A stretch of DNA of 9,278 nucleotides from Deltaproteobacteria bacterium (GTDB lineage Bacteria; Desulfobacterota; Syntrophia; Syntrophales; Smithellaceae): NCBI GenBank assembly GCA_011046295.1, contig DSAV01000019.1, forward strand, positions 1-9,278, read 5' to 3'. The notes below the pieces were generated by a model that did not search any database, had not been told where the DNA came from, and saw nothing but the letters and a program-made list of their open reading frames with translations. Shown here piece after piece: positions 7,482-9,278 of this stretch. The translations under genes and the position numbers were made by a program. Position 1 is the stretch's first letter, and each line of letters begins with the position of its first letter.

Positions 7482-8291
7482 TCAATACGCTTTCCCCTTG
7501 CTATCCACCATGGGCACGAAGCGAACTGGAATGATATCCTGTTTAACCAACTTACCCTTTTTTTTTGTAAGCACAACCAGTTCCTGAATTCCTGCCCTAC
7601 CCACGGGAATAACCATCTTACCTCCTTCTTTGAGCTGTTCTGCCAGCGGCTGGGGAACATGCGTCGGCGCGCAGGTGACAATTACGGCATCAAAGGGAGC
7701 CTTATCCGGCCAGCCCTGATATCCATCACCGATTTTAACGTGAACATTATCATAGAGATCTTCAAGTATTTTTTTCGCGCGTTGTCCCAATGTTTCCACA
7801 ATCTCTATTGTATAAACACTTTTACACAATTTGGCCAGAATAGCCGCCTGATAGCCTGAACCTGTCCCTATTTCCAGAACCTTCATATCCTCATTCGGTT
7901 CAATCACCTCGGTCATCAAAGCGACAATATATGGCTGAGAAATAGTCTGACCTTCTCCTATCGGCAGGGGGTGATCTTTGTAGGCCTGATGCCGAAGGCT
8001 TGCGGGAACAAATTTATGTCGCGGGACTTCACGCATTGCCTGAAGGACATTGTGATTAGTTATCCCTCTGGCTTGGATTTGCCGGACGACCATCCTCTCC
8101 CGCAGCTTAAAAAAGTCATCATCCCCTTCGACATCCGCGTTACAGCTTAACGCAAATAATATCATCGGCACAGATAAAGTAATAACGAGAAAATACAAGG
8201 ATAATTTTTTTATACATCCGAGCGCATGAGATATGCTTGTGCCTAACTTGCCTTTTATTCCGGAAGGCATCATTTTCATAACCTTTCTCAT
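7482..8291 (-). CDS. pcm: Protein-L-isoaspartate O-methyltransferase with an export/lipoprotein signal
   Basis: The enzyme transfers a methyl group from SAM to isoaspartyl residues in damaged proteins, starting their repair to aspartate. From about residue 58 the sequence is a full PCMT: QIQARGI, VLQAMREVPRHKFVP, the substrate loop PLPIGEGQTISQPYIVA, SAM motif VLEIGTGSGYQ, and DAVIVTCAPTHVPQPL. Unlike the usual cytoplasmic enzyme of about 210 residues, this one has a roughly 55-residue N-terminal extension: a basic region (KK at 28-29), a hydrophobic stretch (31-48) and a lipobox-like FALSC with Cys50, then an acidic linker. It therefore looks exported or membrane-anchored. The start is uncertain: Met1 at 8291 gives the longest form, but AAAGG lies 8 bases before Met7 (8273), a better ribosome spacing. 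Either choice keeps the signal. The 101-base gap upstream is AT-rich and could hold a promoter. Confidence 0.88.
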   Translation of the reverse strand: MRKVMKMMPSGIKGKLGTSISHALGCIKKLSLYFLVITLSVPMILFALSCNADVEGDDDFFKLRERMVVRQIQARGITNHNVLQAMREVPRHKFVPASLRHQAYKDHPLPIGEGQTISQPYIVALMTEVIEPNEDMKVLEIGTGSGYQAAILAKLCKSVYTIEIVETLGQRAKKILEDLYDNVHVKIGDGYQGWPDKAPFDAVIVTCAPTHVPQPLAEQLKEGGKMVIPVGRAGIQELVVLTKKKGKLVKQDIIPVRFVPMVDSKGKAY

Positions 8292-8392
8292 ATTTTTTTA
8301 TTGCAATCCCCCGGCCGTTAAAGCGGGGAATCACGATTTTAAATGTAATATTTATGTTTCTATGCTCAACTGATATTTTATAATTGATGCAA

Positions 8393-8992
8393 TTATCGAG
8401 AATTAGTTTTTCTAAGCGGTGTAGTCCAGAGGTAAACTTTGCTCGTACCCCCGCCAGGACGATTAACCGTGGCTTCAACGTCAGGAATAACACCTTCCAT
8501 ATCGAAATCATGGGAAACTATACGTGAGCCGGGTTTTAATTTTTCCAGTTGGAAAATAAGCTTAACATTTAGCGATGGCAGCAAATACAGGGTGATAACG
8601 GAAGTTTTGCTCAAATCCAGATTGAATATGTCTGCTTCGTAAACACTCACCAAATGTCCTACCCCTTCGTTTCTGACATTCTGCTGTGATTTTCTTACCA
8701 TCACCGGATCGCTATCAAAGCCGTAAGATTTGGCTCCCGCCTTTTTCGCGGCTGCGATCACGATGCGTCCATCGCCGCAGCCGAGGTCATAAACAATATC
8801 CTTCTTATTGACATCAGCCAATCTCAGCATTATTTCCACAACTTCATGCGGCGTGGGAACAAAGTGGATATCGGGTGTTCGTGCCGGTATATCCCGTCTA
8901 TCCTGAGCCCAAATGACTCCCGCCTGTAAAATCAGGCAAGTAAGTAAAACAACCTGACAGATAACCAAACTTCCGAATAATTTCTTTTTCAT
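8393..8992 (-). CDS. Exported class I SAM-dependent methyltransferase
   Basis: This 199-residue protein starts with a clear Sec-type signal peptide: MKKK, a hydrophobic core (about 7-26) and a likely cleavage near VIWAQ-D (29-31). The mature part is a class I methyltransferase with the SAM-binding loop YDLGCGDGRI (68-77), the acidic end of the second strand GFDSDP (91-96), and ADIFNLDL, followed by TLYLLPSLN and RIVSHDF, a pattern I know from a recurrent uncharacterised family of secreted methyltransferases. The mature domain is short, with no added substrate domain visible, and the methyl acceptor is unknown. The ribosome site is weak (AAGTGA, after an A10 run). It begins 19 bases after the permease stop and is followed 101 bases later by the exported isoaspartate methyltransferase, suggesting linked function in the cell envelope. 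Confidence 0.85.
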   Translation of the reverse strand: MKKKLFGSLVICQVVLLTCLILQAGVIWAQDRRDIPARTPDIHFVPTPHEVVEIMLRLADVNKKDIVYDLGCGDGRIVIAAAKKAGAKSYGFDSDPVMVRKSQQNVRNEGVGHLVSVYEADIFNLDLSKTSVITLYLLPSLNVKLIFQLEKLKPGSRIVSHDFDMEGVIPDVEATVNRPGGGTSKVYLWTTPLRKTNSR

Positions 8993-9011
8993 CTTGTCAC
9001 TTTTTTTTTTA

Positions 9012-9278
9012 TTAATTATGGCTTCCGTTTATCGGGCCGTTTTTTCCCCTCTGTAGCAGGACCAGAGGAATTCCGGTCAACAAAACACCAACTCCCACAA
9101 AGGAACCAATACTGGTATACATAAGGCTGGAATAAAACATAAACGTGCAGATGGCGCAAAATAAAATCGGTGTAAATGGGTACAAGGGGACGCTGAAGGG
9201 CCTTTGAACCTCCGGATGCTTAGAACGCAGGACAAAAATGGAGATGCCGACCATCAACAGGAAAAACCAAAAGACAGG
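9012..9278 (-). CDS. APC-type amino acid permease, C-terminal end (5' part outside window)
   Basis: The frame is open from the window edge (9278) to a TAA at 9012-9014. The visible 88 residues contain a membrane helix entering the window, the loop RSKHPEVQRPFSVPLYP, and two more hydrophobic helices before a short hydrophilic tail. The basic loop ending in RPF(S/R)VPLYP is the hallmark near the last helices of amino acid-polyamine-cation permeases, which move amino acids across the inner membrane. An internal TTG at 9257 is not the true start, because the coding frame continues upstream. The substrate cannot be told from this end. It ends 19 bases before the exported methyltransferase and is probably in the same operon. 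Confidence 0.85.
   Translation of the reverse strand, partial: PVFWFFLLMVGISIFVLRSKHPEVQRPFSVPLYPFTPILFCAICTFMFYSSLMYTSIGSFVGVGVLLTGIPLVLLQRGKNGPINGSHN

Noticed and set aside
8316..8335. CCCCG / CGGGG hairpin in the gap between the methyltransferase genes
   Set aside because: Only five pairs with a following mismatch and no T-tract on either strand, so a terminator is not supported.
8140..8511. 123-codon minus-strand frame across the gap between the two methyltransferases
   Set aside because: It overlaps the ends of both genes in another frame and translates to sequence with no motif.

Overview
The window looks like a chromosomal segment from a Gram-negative anaerobe, most likely a deltaproteobacterium in the old sense (Desulfobacterota, perhaps near Syntrophales). 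This rests on the style of the PAS kinase (its N-terminus begins MAKKPTYSEL), an Rcp1-type response regulator, a Ddl-like ATP-grasp protein, a PflX-type radical SAM protein and exported class I methyltransferases. The assignment is an inference; no rRNA or other taxonomic marker is present.

Left part, plus strand (1-3424). The left edge holds the last 27 codons and probable terminal inverted repeat of an IS30-family element. About 40 bases later a three-gene signalling operon begins: a soluble triple-PAS histidine kinase, a single-domain Rcp1-like receiver, and a receiver-GGDEF diguanylate cyclase. Both junctions are ATGA overlaps. The third gene is broken by one net frameshift in the receiver and two single-base losses in homopolymers of the GGDEF domain. 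Its GGDEF signature and I-site survive, but it has no continuous reading frame as written.

Middle part, minus strand (3403-6054). A tRNA-Pro(GGG) gene with encoded CCA and a consensus sigma-70 promoter lies tail to tail with the broken cyclase and overlaps its 3' end. Upstream of it on the same strand are a Ddl-like ATP-grasp ligase with a TTG start and a full-length MgtE magnesium channel with an intact pore motif. A 300-base gap (6055-6355) follows. It holds a perfect 10-bp GC-rich hairpin, a small palindrome and AT-rich promoter-like DNA.

Right part, minus strand (6356-9278). In transcription order: the C-terminal end of an APC-type amino acid permease cut by the window edge, an exported class I methyltransferase, a lipoprotein-like protein-L-isoaspartate O-methyltransferase, a 71-residue protein with twin-arginine and lipobox-like features, and a PflX-type radical SAM protein. 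Gaps are 19 to 101 bases, so this may be one or two operons.

The most unusual points are two adjacent SAM-dependent methyltransferases that both carry export signals, although the periplasm has no known SAM supply; a small exported-type protein just upstream of a radical SAM enzyme; the clustered homopolymer frameshifts in the diguanylate cyclase; and a kinase start that lacks a Shine-Dalgarno sequence close to an IS end.
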